A stretch of DNA of 53,689 bases from NCBI GenBank assembly GCA_017428085.1, contig JAFRRP010000074.1, forward strand, positions 1 to 53,689. The letters run 5' to 3'. This DNA comes from Clostridia bacterium (lineage in GTDB: Bacteria > Bacillota > Clostridia > Oscillospirales > Acutalibacteraceae). The notes beneath the pieces are model-generated. The model made no database searches. It saw only the letters and a program-made list of their open reading frames with translations, and had not been told where the DNA came from. Below are positions 29,823 through 38,555 of the stretch, piece by piece (the first letter of the stretch is position 1; the number at the start of each line of letters is the position of its first letter). The translations under genes and the position numbers were made by a program.

Positions 29823-30002
29823 ATGGAGAAGAAGCAACCGATCGACCGGCAGACGGAGATCGAACGGGAGACGTTCTTTATCCCGCCGGAGGAAGAGATC
29901 GACCTGACGGCGGAGCAGGACGCCGCACCGGAGGAAGCGCTCTACGAGGGCGACGAGGGCGACGGCAGCGGCTTTGCCGACAACGCCACCGCCTGGGACT
30001 GA
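29823..30002 (+). CDS. Small acidic protein of unknown function
   Basis: A 59-residue protein with a good ribosome site (AAGGAG about ten bases before the ATG), 13 bases after amt and 21 before asnB. It is strongly acidic and disordered-looking (PPEEEIDLTAEQDAAPEEAL, YEGDEGDGSG) and starts with a charged stretch. No known domain is recognised. Its place between an ammonium channel-PII fusion and asparagine synthetase suggests co-expression with nitrogen genes and perhaps a regulatory partner; that is inference only. Confidence 0.62.
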   Translation: MEKKQPIDRQTEIERETFFIPPEEEIDLTAEQDAAPEEALYEGDEGDGSGFADNATAWD

Positions 30003-30023
30003 GCCGGAACGGAGGAAGAAATC

Positions 30024-31607
30024 ATGTGTTCCATCATTGGATATTGCGATCCGGAGATCGACGCGCAGGCCTTTGAAGAGGGCTTCGCGCGGACGAAATC
30101 AAGAGGGCCGGACGACACCCGCGTCATCGAGACCGGCAAAGGCCTGCTGGGCTTTCACCGGCTGGCCATCATGGGGCTGCACCCGGAGGGCATGCAGCCC
30201 TTCCGCCTTGATGACGACGCCGTGGTGTGCAACGGCGAGATCTATGACTTCCTGCCGATCCGGGAGGACCTGAAGGCAAAGGGCTATACCTTTGAAAGCG
30301 ATTCCGACTGCGAGGTGCTGCTGCCGCTGTGGCGGGAATACGGCACGGACATGTTCAAGCTGCTGGACGCGGAATACGCCTGCGTGATCTACGACGGCAA
30401 AACCGGGGAGTATATCGCCGCGCGCGACCCCATCGGTATCCGTCCGCTGTACTACGGCTATGATAAAAACGGAAAGATCGTCTTTGCCAGCGAGCCGAAG
30501 AACCTGACGCCGCTGACGAAGAAGGTCATGCCCTTCCCGCCCGGCCACTACTGGAAAAACGGCGCATTCGTCTGTTACAACGATATCGCCGGGGTGGACG
30601 AGGTCTGTCATGACGGCCTCGAGACCGCCTGCGCCAATATCCGCGAAAAGCTGATTGTGGGCGTCAAAAAGCGTCTGGTGGCGGACGCCAAGGTGGGCTT
30701 CCTGCTCTCCGGCGGGCTCGATTCCTCGCTGGTGTGCGCCATCGCCGCCAGAGAGAGCAAAGAGCCCATCAAAACCTTCGCCATCGGAATGGAAAAGGAC
30801 GCCATCGACCTGAAATACGCCCGTCAGGCGGCGGAATTCATCGGCAGCGACCACACCGAGGTGTTCATGACGCCGGAGGAGGTGCTCTCGTCGCTGGAAA
30901 CGGTCATCGAGGCGCTGGGCACCTTCGATATCACCACGATCCGCGCCAGCATGGGCATGTATCTGGTGTGCAAGGCGATCCACGAGACCACCGACATCCG
31001 CGTGCTGCTGACCGGCGAGATCTCCGACGAGCTGTTCGGGTATAAGTACACCGATTTCGCGCCGTCGGCGCAGGCGTTTCAGGAAGAGGCGCAGAAGCGC
31101 ATCCGGGAGCTGCATATGTACGACGTGCTGCGGGCGGACCGCTGCATCTCCGTCAACTCGCTGGAAGCGCGGGTGCCCTTCGGCGACATTGACTTCGTGC
31201 AGTACGTGATGGCGCTGGACCCGGAGATGAAGCTGAACAAATACAACAAGGGCAAATACCTGCTGCGCCACGCCTTCGAGGGGTTGGGCTACCTGCCCGA
31301 CGAGATCCTGTGGCGCGAAAAGGCGGCCTTCTCCGACGCGGTGGGCCACTCCATGGTGGACGACCTGAAGGAGTTTGCCGCGACGCAGTACACGGACGAA
31401 GAATTTGAGGAAAAGCGCCAACAGTATACCCACGCGCAGCCGTTTACCAAGGAATCCCTGCTGTACCGGGAGATCTTTGAAAAGTATTACCCCGGGCAGG
31501 CGGAGATGGTCGTCGATTTCTGGATGCCCAACAGATCGTGGGAGGGCTGCGACGTCAACGATCCTTCGGCGCGCGTCCTTTCCAACTACGGGGCCAGCGG
31601 CACGTGA
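30024..31607 (+). CDS. asnB: Asparagine synthetase (glutamine-hydrolysing)
   Basis: A 527-residue enzyme making asparagine from aspartate, ATP and glutamine. C2 is the glutaminase nucleophile (MCSIIGY), with KSRGPDD, HRLAIMG and VVCNGEIYDF in the Ntn domain. The synthetase domain has the PP-loop LLSGGLDSS. Length is typical for short bacterial AsnB. GGAGGAAG precedes the ATG. The stop overlaps the GTG of purF (GTGA, 31604-31607), so the two are coupled. Confidence 0.96.
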   Translation: MCSIIGYCDPEIDAQAFEEGFARTKSRGPDDTRVIETGKGLLGFHRLAIMGLHPEGMQPFRLDDDAVVCNGEIYDFLPIREDLKAKGYTFESDSDCEVLLPLWREYGTDMFKLLDAEYACVIYDGKTGEYIAARDPIGIRPLYYGYDKNGKIVFASEPKNLTPLTKKVMPFPPGHYWKNGAFVCYNDIAGVDEVCHDGLETACANIREKLIVGVKKRLVADAKVGFLLSGGLDSSLVCAIAARESKEPIKTFAIGMEKDAIDLKYARQAAEFIGSDHTEVFMTPEEVLSSLETVIEALGTFDITTIRASMGMYLVCKAIHETTDIRVLLTGEISDELFGYKYTDFAPSAQAFQEEAQKRIRELHMYDVLRADRCISVNSLEARVPFGDIDFVQYVMALDPEMKLNKYNKGKYLLRHAFEGLGYLPDEILWREKAAFSDAVGHSMVDDLKEFAATQYTDEEFEEKRQQYTHAQPFTKESLLYREIFEKYYPGQAEMVVDFWMPNRSWEGCDVNDPSARVLSNYGASGT

Positions 31608-33028
31608 ACGGCATGGCGGGCATTCACGAGGAATGCGGCGTTTTCGGCGTGTACGCGCCGGAGCTCATCCACGCGGCGCGGCTGTGCTATTACGGGCTGT
31701 ACGCCCTGCAGCACCGCGGGCAGGAGAGCTGCGGCGTCGTGGTCAACGACGACGGATTGTTTGCCTCCGTCAAGGACGTGGGGCTGGTCAGCGAGGTGTT
31801 GACGCCGGACCGGCTCAATTCCCTGCCGCAGGGTTCCATGGCGGTGGCGCACACGCGCTACGGCACCACCGGCGGCAGCAGCCGGAACAACTGTCAGCCC
31901 ATCGAGGTCAACCATCAGAAGGGCCGCATGGCGCTGGCCCACAACGGCAACCTTTCCAACGCGGCGGAGCTGCGTTCCGCGCTGGAGCTGTCCGGCGCGA
32001 TCTTCCACACCACGACGGATACCGAGACTATCGCCTATATCGTGACGAAAGAGCGGCTGAGCGCGCCTTCCATCGAGGAGGCCGTCAGCCGCGCCATGTA
32101 TACGCTGGAGGGGGCGTACTCGCTGGTCCTCATGTCGCCGCAAAAGCTGATCTGCGCCCGGGACCCCCACGGGTTCCGCCCGCTGTGTTACGGCAAAACG
32201 CCGGAGGGCGTTTACGTGGTCGCCTCCGAAAGCTGCGCCGTCAAAGCGGTGGGCGCGCAGGTGATCCGCGATATCGAGCCGGGCGAGATCGTCATTTTCA
32301 GCAAAGACGGCGTCGTTTCCCGGCGGGAACACTGCGGGAAGCGGCCGAAAAAGCTGTGCGTGTTCGAGTACATCTATTTCGCCCGCCCCGATTCCGTCAT
32401 CGACGGCGTAGGCGTGCAAAACGCCCGCATCCGGGCGGGGGAGGTGCTGGCGCAGACCAGTCCCGCGCAGGCGGATATCGTCATCGGCGTGCCCGATTCG
32501 GGGCTGGACGCCGCCTTCGGCTTCAGCCGCGCCTCCGGCATCTCCTACGGCATCGGGCTGATCAAAAACAAATATATCGGCCGGACGTTCATCGCCCCCG
32601 GCGACCGGGCCAATCAGGTGAAGATCAAGCTCTCCCCGGTGGAATCCTCGGTCTGCGGGAAGGACGTGGTGCTGATCGACGATTCCATCGTGCGCGGCAC
32701 CACGCTGCGGTGTATCGTCGGGCTGCTGCGGGAGGCCGGGGCGAGAAAGATCCACGTGCGCGTCACCGCGCCGCCGTTCCTGCATCCCTGCTTTTACGGT
32801 ACGGATATCGACTCCTCGGAGCATCTGATCGCGTGCCGTCACACCGTGCCGGAGATCGCCGCGGCGCTGGGGGCGGATTCGCTGGGGTACTTCCCGGCGG
32901 AGCGCCTGTGCGAGCTGGCGGCGGGCGAAGGATATTGCGACGCCTGTTTTACCGGGCGGTACCCCACGGCGATCCCCGCCGATACGCGCAAAAACCGGTT
33001 CGAGCAGCGTTTGTCTGACAAGAAATGA
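31604..33028 (+). CDS. purF: Amidophosphoribosyltransferase
   Basis: A 474-residue enzyme for the first committed step of purine synthesis (PRPP plus glutamine to phosphoribosylamine). With the GTG start at 31604 it has a ten-residue propeptide before the nucleophile Cys of EECGVFGVY, as in the Fe-S type of Bacillus; an ATG at 31613 is the alternative. QHRGQESCG and RYGTTG are Ntn-domain marks; VVLIDDSIVRGTT binds PRPP. Cysteines in LHPCFYG and YCDACFTG fit the [4Fe-4S] ligands of this class. No other purine gene is adjacent. The stop codon is inside the first hairpin of the downstream array. Confidence 0.95.
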   Translation: MNGMAGIHEECGVFGVYAPELIHAARLCYYGLYALQHRGQESCGVVVNDDGLFASVKDVGLVSEVLTPDRLNSLPQGSMAVAHTRYGTTGGSSRNNCQPIEVNHQKGRMALAHNGNLSNAAELRSALELSGAIFHTTTDTETIAYIVTKERLSAPSIEEAVSRAMYTLEGAYSLVLMSPQKLICARDPHGFRPLCYGKTPEGVYVVASESCAVKAVGAQVIRDIEPGEIVIFSKDGVVSRREHCGKRPKKLCVFEYIYFARPDSVIDGVGVQNARIRAGEVLAQTSPAQADIVIGVPDSGLDAAFGFSRASGISYGIGLIKNKYIGRTFIAPGDRANQVKIKLSPVESSVCGKDVVLIDDSIVRGTTLRCIVGLLREAGARKIHVRVTAPPFLHPCFYGTDIDSSEHLIACRHTVPEIAAALGADSLGYFPAERLCELAAGEGYCDACFTGRYPTAIPADTRKNRFEQRLSDKK

Positions 33029-33270
33029 TATTCGCCGTTCGGCGAATATCCTATCATTCGGACGCGGAGCGGACGAATATCATTCATTTTTGTATATCCG
33101 GCTTTCGCGGGGATACAAAAATGTATATCATGTTGCCGCAAGGCAACATATCATTTCCGGATAAGCGGTCAAGGGATACGCGACACCGAGAATGATATTC
33201 GCCTGACGGCGAGTTGTATGCGGCGACGCCGCATGATATGCCCTGCGGGCGTGATATGCGCTTCGCGCAT
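33027..33270. repeat. Array of short hairpins with GATAT-like linkers
   Basis: About eight palindromes lie between purF and carA: 33027-33050 (GATATTCGCC/GGCGAATATC), 33056-33078, 33085-33123 (CATTTTTGTAT/ATACAAAAATG), 33130-33149 (ATGTTGCC/GGCAACAT, GCAA loop), 33198-33213, 33218-33234 (ATGCGGC/GCCGCAT), 33240-33250 (GCCC/GGGC) and 33256-33270 (ATGCG/CGCAT). Linkers are variations of ATATC, ATGATAT and GTGATAT. Arms differ in sequence while loops are short. It starts in the purF stop codon and ends a few bases before the carA ribosome site. Confidence 0.85.
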
Positions 33271-33285
33271 GAAGAGGTCACCACA

Positions 33286-34383
33286 GTGAAACGTGAGTTT
33301 GAAAGTAAAATTCTCCTCGGGGACGGGCAGGAGTATTATGGGTATTCCTTTGGGGCAAATAAGGAAAAAATCCTGGAGCTTGTTTTCAACACGTCCATGG
33401 CGGGCTATCAGGAGCTCCTGTCCGATCCCTCTTATACCGATCAGGCGGTGGTGATGACCTATCCGCTGATCGGCAATTACGGCATGGCGCCGGAGGATTA
33501 CGAATCCGACGCGCCCACCATCGGCGCGCTGATCGTACGCGAATACAACGACATGCCCTCCCATTACCGCAGCGCGGAAACGCTGGGCGCGGTGATGGAA
33601 CGGTACGGCGTAGCGGGTATTGCCGGCGTGGACACCCGCCGGCTGGCGCGTTCCGTCCGCGATCTCGGCAGCCGCCCCGTGCTGCTGACCGCCGCCGATA
33701 CGCCTTTGGAAAAAGGCCTTGCCATGCTCAACGACTATACGCCGCCCGCGGACGCGGTTTCGCGGGTGAGCTGCCCCGCGCCCCGGCTGTTCGACGTGCC
33801 GAAGGCGCGCTTTCACGTGGTCGCCGTGGACTGCGGCATGAAACGCAACATCGTGCGCTCGCTGAACGCCCGCGGCTGCCGGGTGACGGCGGTGCCGTGG
33901 AACACCTCCGCGGACGCGATCCGCGCCATGAAGCCGGACGGCGTGTTTCTTTCCAACGGCCCCGGCGACCCGCAGGACGTACCGGAAACGATCGCCGCGG
34001 TACGGTCGCTGCTGGGGGAATACCCGCTGTTCGGCATTTGTCTGGGCCATCAGGTCCTGGCGCTGGCCTGCGGCGCGAAAACCTACAAGCTGAAATTCGG
34101 CCACCGGGGCGGCAACCACCCGGTCAAAAATATGCTGACGGGGAAAATCGAGATCACCTCGCAGAACCACTCCTACGCGGTAGACGCGGACAGCCTGCTG
34201 CCCACGCCGCTTTCGGTGACGCACGTCAATTTGCTGGACGGTACCGTGGAGGGGATGGAGTGCGCGGCGGAACGGGCGTTCAGCGTGCAGTACCACCCGG
34301 AAAGCGCCCCCGGCCCGCAGGACAGCGCCTATCTGTTCGACCGCTTTCTTTATCTGATGGAAGGGGGCGCGCGCCATGCCTAA
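33286..34383 (+). CDS. carA: Carbamoyl phosphate synthase small (glutaminase) subunit
   Basis: A 365-residue glutaminase supplying ammonia to CarB. The N-terminal domain has VFNTSMAGYQELLSDPSY; the class I amidotransferase triad is Cys in FGICLGHQ and His-Glu in QYHPES. A GTG start at 33286 is chosen because GAGG lies eight bases before it and the upstream part of the frame is the hairpin array, not protein-like. Length is normal. It overlaps carB by eight bases. Confidence 0.95.
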   Translation: MKREFESKILLGDGQEYYGYSFGANKEKILELVFNTSMAGYQELLSDPSYTDQAVVMTYPLIGNYGMAPEDYESDAPTIGALIVREYNDMPSHYRSAETLGAVMERYGVAGIAGVDTRRLARSVRDLGSRPVLLTAADTPLEKGLAMLNDYTPPADAVSRVSCPAPRLFDVPKARFHVVAVDCGMKRNIVRSLNARGCRVTAVPWNTSADAIRAMKPDGVFLSNGPGDPQDVPETIAAVRSLLGEYPLFGICLGHQVLALACGAKTYKLKFGHRGGNHPVKNMLTGKIEITSQNHSYAVDADSLLPTPLSVTHVNLLDGTVEGMECAAERAFSVQYHPESAPGPQDSAYLFDRFLYLMEGGARHA

Positions 34384-37300
34384 ACGGACGGATCTCCGCA
34401 AGATACTGGTCATCGGCAGCGGGCCCATCGTCATCGGGCAGGCGGCGGAATTCGACTACGCGGGCACGCAGGCGTGTCTGGCGCTGAAAGAGGAAGGCTA
34501 CGAGGTCATTCTCTGCAATTCCAACCCTGCCACCATCATGACGGACGTTTCCATGGCGGACAAGGTCTACATGGAGCCGCTGACGCTGGAATACGTGGCC
34601 CGGATCGTCCGCTATGAGCGCCCGGACGCGATCCTGCCGGGCATCGGCGGGCAGACCGGGCTGAACCTTGCCATGCAATTGGAGGAGAAAGGCGTGCTGG
34701 CGGAATGCGGCGTGGAGCTGCTGGGCACCAAAAGCCGCAGCATCGCGCAGGCGGAGGACCGGGAGCAGTTCAAGGAGCTGTGCGAATCGCTGGGCGAACC
34801 GGTGCTGCCTTCCGATATCGCCTGCTCCGCGGAGGAAGGATTGGCTGTCGCCGCGCGGATCGGCTATCCCGTGGTGCTGCGTCCCGCCTATACGCTGGGC
34901 GGCACCGGCGGCGGCTTTGCCGAAGACGAAACAGAGCTGCTTGCCCTGATCGGCAACGCGCTGACGCTGTCTCCCGTTCATCAGGTGCTGATCGAAAAGA
35001 GCGTCAAGGGGTACAAGGAGATCGAATACGAGGTCGTCCGCGACGCCAACGACACCGCCGTCACCGTGTGCAACATGGAAAACATGGACCCGGTGGGCGT
35101 CCACACGGGCGATTCCATCGTGGTGTGTCTCTCCCAGACGCTCACCAACAAAGAATACCACATGCTGCGGGACAGCGCCCTGAAGATCATCCGTGCGCTG
35201 GAGATCGAGGGTGGCTGCAACGTGCAGTTCGCGCTGGACCCGCGCTCCGCGCAGTATTATCTCATCGAGGTCAACCCCCGGGTGTCCCGTTCCTCGGCGC
35301 TGGCGTCCAAGGCCAGCGGTTATCCCATCGCCCGCGTGTCCGCCAAGATCGGCGTGGGGATGCGGCTGGATGAAATCATGCTCGCCAATACCTGCGCCGC
35401 CTTTGAACCGGCGCTGGATTACGTGGTGACCAAGCTGCCGCGCTTCCCGTTCGACAAATTCGCCGACGCGGACAACACGCTTTCCACCCAGATGAAGGCC
35501 ACCGGGGAAGTGATGAGCGTGGGCAGGACATTTGAGGAGAGCTTATTGAAGGGCATCCGCTCGCTGGAGATCGGCGCGGACCACCTGTATCTGCCGAAAT
35601 TCGACCGTATGACCGCGGACGAGCTGCTGACCTATGTCAGGAACGGCACGGACGATCGGGTGTTCGCCCTGGCGCAGCTGCTGCGGCTGGGCTGCGGTGT
35701 GGACGATATCGCAGAGGTCACGCGGATCGACCGGTTCTTTCTGCGCAAGCTGCAAAATATCGTAGAAGAAGAAACGGCTTTGGCCGCCGTCCCCGGCGAT
35801 ATCTCTGCCCTGCGGGAAGCCAAACGCATGGGCTTTTCGGACGCGGCTGTGGGGCGCCTGTGGCGCATGGCGGAAACGGAGGTCTTCGCCCTGCGGCGGA
35901 AAAGCGGCGTCACTCCGGTCTATAAGATGATCGACACCTGCGCCGCGGAGTTCGACAGCTACGTGCCCTATTTTTACTCTACCTACGAGGAGGAGAACGA
36001 GTCCGCCGTTTCGGACCGGAAAAAGATCGTGGTGCTGGGCGCGGGTCCCATCCGCATCGGGCAGGGCGTGGAATTCGACTATTCCACCGTCCACGCGGTG
36101 CAGACCATTAAACGCGCCGGGTACGAGGCCATTATCATCAACAACAACCCGGAGACGGTCTCCACGGATTACACCTGTTCCGATAAGCTTTATTTTGAGC
36201 CGCTGACGCCGGAGGACGTGATGAACGTCATTGCGCTGGAGCAGCCGGAGGGCGTCATCGCCACGCTGGGCGGGCAGACCGCCGTCAATCTGGCGGGCCC
36301 GCTGCACGCCCGGGGCGTGAAGCTGATCGGTACGGACTGCGCCGCCATCAACCGGGCGGAGGACCGTAACGAGTTCGAAAAGCTGCTGCTGGACCTGCAT
36401 ATCCCGCAGCCGAAGGGCCGGGCGGTGACCGACATCGAGGCGGGCGTCAAGGCCGCGGAGGAGATCGGCTACCCCGTACTGGTGCGCCCCAGCTTCGTGC
36501 TGGGCGGCCGCGCCATGCAGATCGTCTCGAAGGAAGCCGACCTGCGGACGTACCTGCGCACGGCGGTGGCCATCGACGAGGACAGGCCCGTGCTGGTGGA
36601 CCACTACATCCGCGGCAAAGAAGTGGAGGTGGACGCGGTCTGCGACGGGCATAACGTGTTCGTGCCGGGCATCATGGAGCTGGTGGAGCGCACCGGCGTC
36701 CATTCCGGCGATTCCGTCAGCGTCTACCCGCCCTACAGCCTTTCACTGAAAGTCAAAAGCAAAATACTGGAATACACGCAAAAGCTGGGCTGGGGCGTGG
36801 GCGTCGTGGGCCTTTTCAACATCCAGTTCATCGTGGACGAAAACGAGGACGTGTACATCATCGAGGTCAACCCCCGATCCTCCCGCACGGTGCCGTTCCT
36901 GTCCAAGGCAACGGGTTACAGCCTGGCTGATATCGGCACGCTGGCGATGCTGGGCGTCACCCTGCCGGAGCAGGGCGTCTTCGGTATCTGCCCCGCTGAA
37001 AAGGAACGGTTCTACGTCAAATGCCCCGCGTTCTCCTTCGCCAAGCTGCGGGGTATGGACGCCTACCTTTCCCCGGAGATGAAATCCACGGGCGAGGCCA
37101 TCGGCTACGACGACAAGCTGCACCGGGCGGCGTATAAGGCGCTGACCGCCAGCGGGATGGATCTGAAGAACTACGGCACGGTGCTGGTGAGCGTAGCCGA
37201 CGAGGACAAGGCGGAAACGGTGCCGCTGATCCGGCGGTTCTACCGCATGGGCTTCAATATCGAGGCCACCACGCTTACCGGCAAGGTGCTGAAGGAAAAC

Positions 37301-37558
37301 GGCATCCGCACCCGCATCCTGGGCAAGCCCAGCGAGGGCAGCGACGAGGTGCTGGAATCCCTGCGGGCCGGATACGTCAGCTACGTGGTCAACACCCGCG
37401 CGATCCTGTCCGGCGTCCACTACGGCGACGGCGCGGCCATCCGCCGCTGCGCGGCTCAGCACGGCGTCCCGATGCTTACCTCTCTCGATACCGTCCGCAT
37501 GCTGCTGGACGTGCTGGAGGAATCCACGCTGGGCATTTCCACCATCGACGCGGAGTGA
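34376..37558 (+). CDS. carB: Carbamoyl phosphate synthase large subunit
   Basis: A 1060-residue protein made of two homologous ATP-grasp halves (starts KILVIGSGPIVIGQAAEFDY and KIVVLGAGPIRIGQGVEFDY) and a C-terminal methylglyoxal synthase-like allosteric domain. It makes carbamoyl phosphate for pyrimidines and arginine from bicarbonate, ammonia and two ATP. Length is typical. The ATG lies inside the end of carA, so the two are translationally coupled. No pyrimidine or arginine genes other than pyrG are in the window. Confidence 0.97.
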   Translation: MPKRTDLRKILVIGSGPIVIGQAAEFDYAGTQACLALKEEGYEVILCNSNPATIMTDVSMADKVYMEPLTLEYVARIVRYERPDAILPGIGGQTGLNLAMQLEEKGVLAECGVELLGTKSRSIAQAEDREQFKELCESLGEPVLPSDIACSAEEGLAVAARIGYPVVLRPAYTLGGTGGGFAEDETELLALIGNALTLSPVHQVLIEKSVKGYKEIEYEVVRDANDTAVTVCNMENMDPVGVHTGDSIVVCLSQTLTNKEYHMLRDSALKIIRALEIEGGCNVQFALDPRSAQYYLIEVNPRVSRSSALASKASGYPIARVSAKIGVGMRLDEIMLANTCAAFEPALDYVVTKLPRFPFDKFADADNTLSTQMKATGEVMSVGRTFEESLLKGIRSLEIGADHLYLPKFDRMTADELLTYVRNGTDDRVFALAQLLRLGCGVDDIAEVTRIDRFFLRKLQNIVEEETALAAVPGDISALREAKRMGFSDAAVGRLWRMAETEVFALRRKSGVTPVYKMIDTCAAEFDSYVPYFYSTYEEENESAVSDRKKIVVLGAGPIRIGQGVEFDYSTVHAVQTIKRAGYEAIIINNNPETVSTDYTCSDKLYFEPLTPEDVMNVIALEQPEGVIATLGGQTAVNLAGPLHARGVKLIGTDCAAINRAEDRNEFEKLLLDLHIPQPKGRAVTDIEAGVKAAEEIGYPVLVRPSFVLGGRAMQIVSKEADLRTYLRTAVAIDEDRPVLVDHYIRGKEVEVDAVCDGHNVFVPGIMELVERTGVHSGDSVSVYPPYSLSLKVKSKILEYTQKLGWGVGVVGLFNIQFIVDENEDVYIIEVNPRSSRTVPFLSKATGYSLADIGTLAMLGVTLPEQGVFGICPAEKERFYVKCPAFSFAKLRGMDAYLSPEMKSTGEAIGYDDKLHRAAYKALTASGMDLKNYGTVLVSVADEDKAETVPLIRRFYRMGFNIEATTLTGKVLKENGIRTRILGKPSEGSDEVLESLRAGYVSYVVNTRAILSGVHYGDGAAIRRCAAQHGVPMLTSLDTVRMLLDVLEESTLGISTIDAE

Positions 37559-37569
37559 CAGATCTCCCG

Positions 37570-37724
37570 GCAGCGCGGCGCCTCAGTGCCGCTTTTGACC
37601 ATTGTAATACTGGAAACGAACTTGAGTGTAATTGCCGGTTTCCCTTAAAAAACAAGCGCCGTAAAGCCGAACGATCCGGCGAAATGTTGTTTTTGTCGGT
37701 AGCGGCACTGAGGTGCCGCGCTGC
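37570..37724. repeat. REPIN/MITE-like element, copy C
   Basis: A 155-base element with 24-base inverted ends (37570-37593 and 37701-37724) differing at one position. The left end is followed by TTTGACCATTGTAA, similar to the same place in copy A. It is non-coding and fills the carB-dapF gap. Confidence 0.85.
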
Positions 37725-37754
37725 CACTAAATTGGAAAAAAGGAGAAGAGAACC

Positions 37755-38555
37755 ATGAAATTCACCAAAATGCACGGGTTGGGCAACGATTACCTGTACG
37801 TCTACGGCGAGGTGCCGGACAATATCGCATCGCTTTCGCAAAAGCTGTCCGACCGCCATTTCGGCGCGGGCTCGGACGGGATGATCTACATTTCCCCCTC
37901 AGCCGTAGCCGACTTCAAAATGCGCATCTTCAACGCGGACGGCAGCGAGGCCATGATGTGCGGCAACGGGATCCGCTGCGTGGGCAAATACGTCTACGAC
38001 AAGGGCTATACTGATAAGACCCGCCTGACGGTGGAGACGCTTTCCGGCGTCAAGGACCTGACCCTGCGCCTTCGCGGCGGCAAGGCGGCCGCCGCCTCGG
38101 TCGGTATGGGAAAGGCGATCGTCTCCTCCGATCTGTCGCTGGAGATCGGCGGCAGGATGCTCGGCTGCACGCCCGTTTCCGTGGGCAATCCCCACGCGGT
38201 GTTCTTTGTGGAAAACGCGGAATCCGTACCGCTGACGGTATGGGGGCCCGCTGTTGAGCGTCACCCCGCATTCCCCGGCGGGGTGAACGCGGAGTTCGTG
38301 CAGGTGATCTCCCCCACGGAGCTGCGCATGCGCGTGTGGGAGCGCGGCAGCGGCGTCACCATGGCCTGCGGCACCGGCTCCTGCGCCAGCGCGGCGGCGG
38401 CCGTCGCCAAGGGCTACTGCCAATACGGCGCTTCCGTCGCGGTCCATCTGGACGGCGGCACGCTGGAAATATCGGTCGCAAGGGACGGCTCCGTCACCAT
38501 GACGGGTCCCGCGGCGACGGTTTACGAAGGAGAAACGAGCGATGCTGAAGCCTAA
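37755..38555 (+). CDS. dapF: Diaminopimelate epimerase
   Basis: A 266-residue enzyme converting LL- to meso-diaminopimelate for lysine and peptidoglycan. The two catalytic cysteines are C69 (MMCGNGIRC) and C205 (MACGTGSCASA); both halves of the pseudo-symmetric fold are present (HGLGNDYLYVYG at the start). AAGGAG precedes the ATG. It overlaps dapL by 14 bases, so the two form one operon completing the DapL variant of lysine synthesis. Confidence 0.96.
   Translation: MKFTKMHGLGNDYLYVYGEVPDNIASLSQKLSDRHFGAGSDGMIYISPSAVADFKMRIFNADGSEAMMCGNGIRCVGKYVYDKGYTDKTRLTVETLSGVKDLTLRLRGGKAAAASVGMGKAIVSSDLSLEIGGRMLGCTPVSVGNPHAVFFVENAESVPLTVWGPAVERHPAFPGGVNAEFVQVISPTELRMRVWERGSGVTMACGTGSCASAAAAVAKGYCQYGASVAVHLDGGTLEISVARDGSVTMTGPAATVYEGETSDAEA

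Noticed and set aside
31375..33018. 547-codon frame overlapping asnB and purF
   Set aside because: Arg/Pro/Gly-rich out-of-frame translation; asnB and purF motifs are in the other frames.
33027..33270. CRISPR array between purF and carA
   Set aside because: The palindromes differ in sequence and there are no constant repeats with regular spacers, and no cas gene is nearby.
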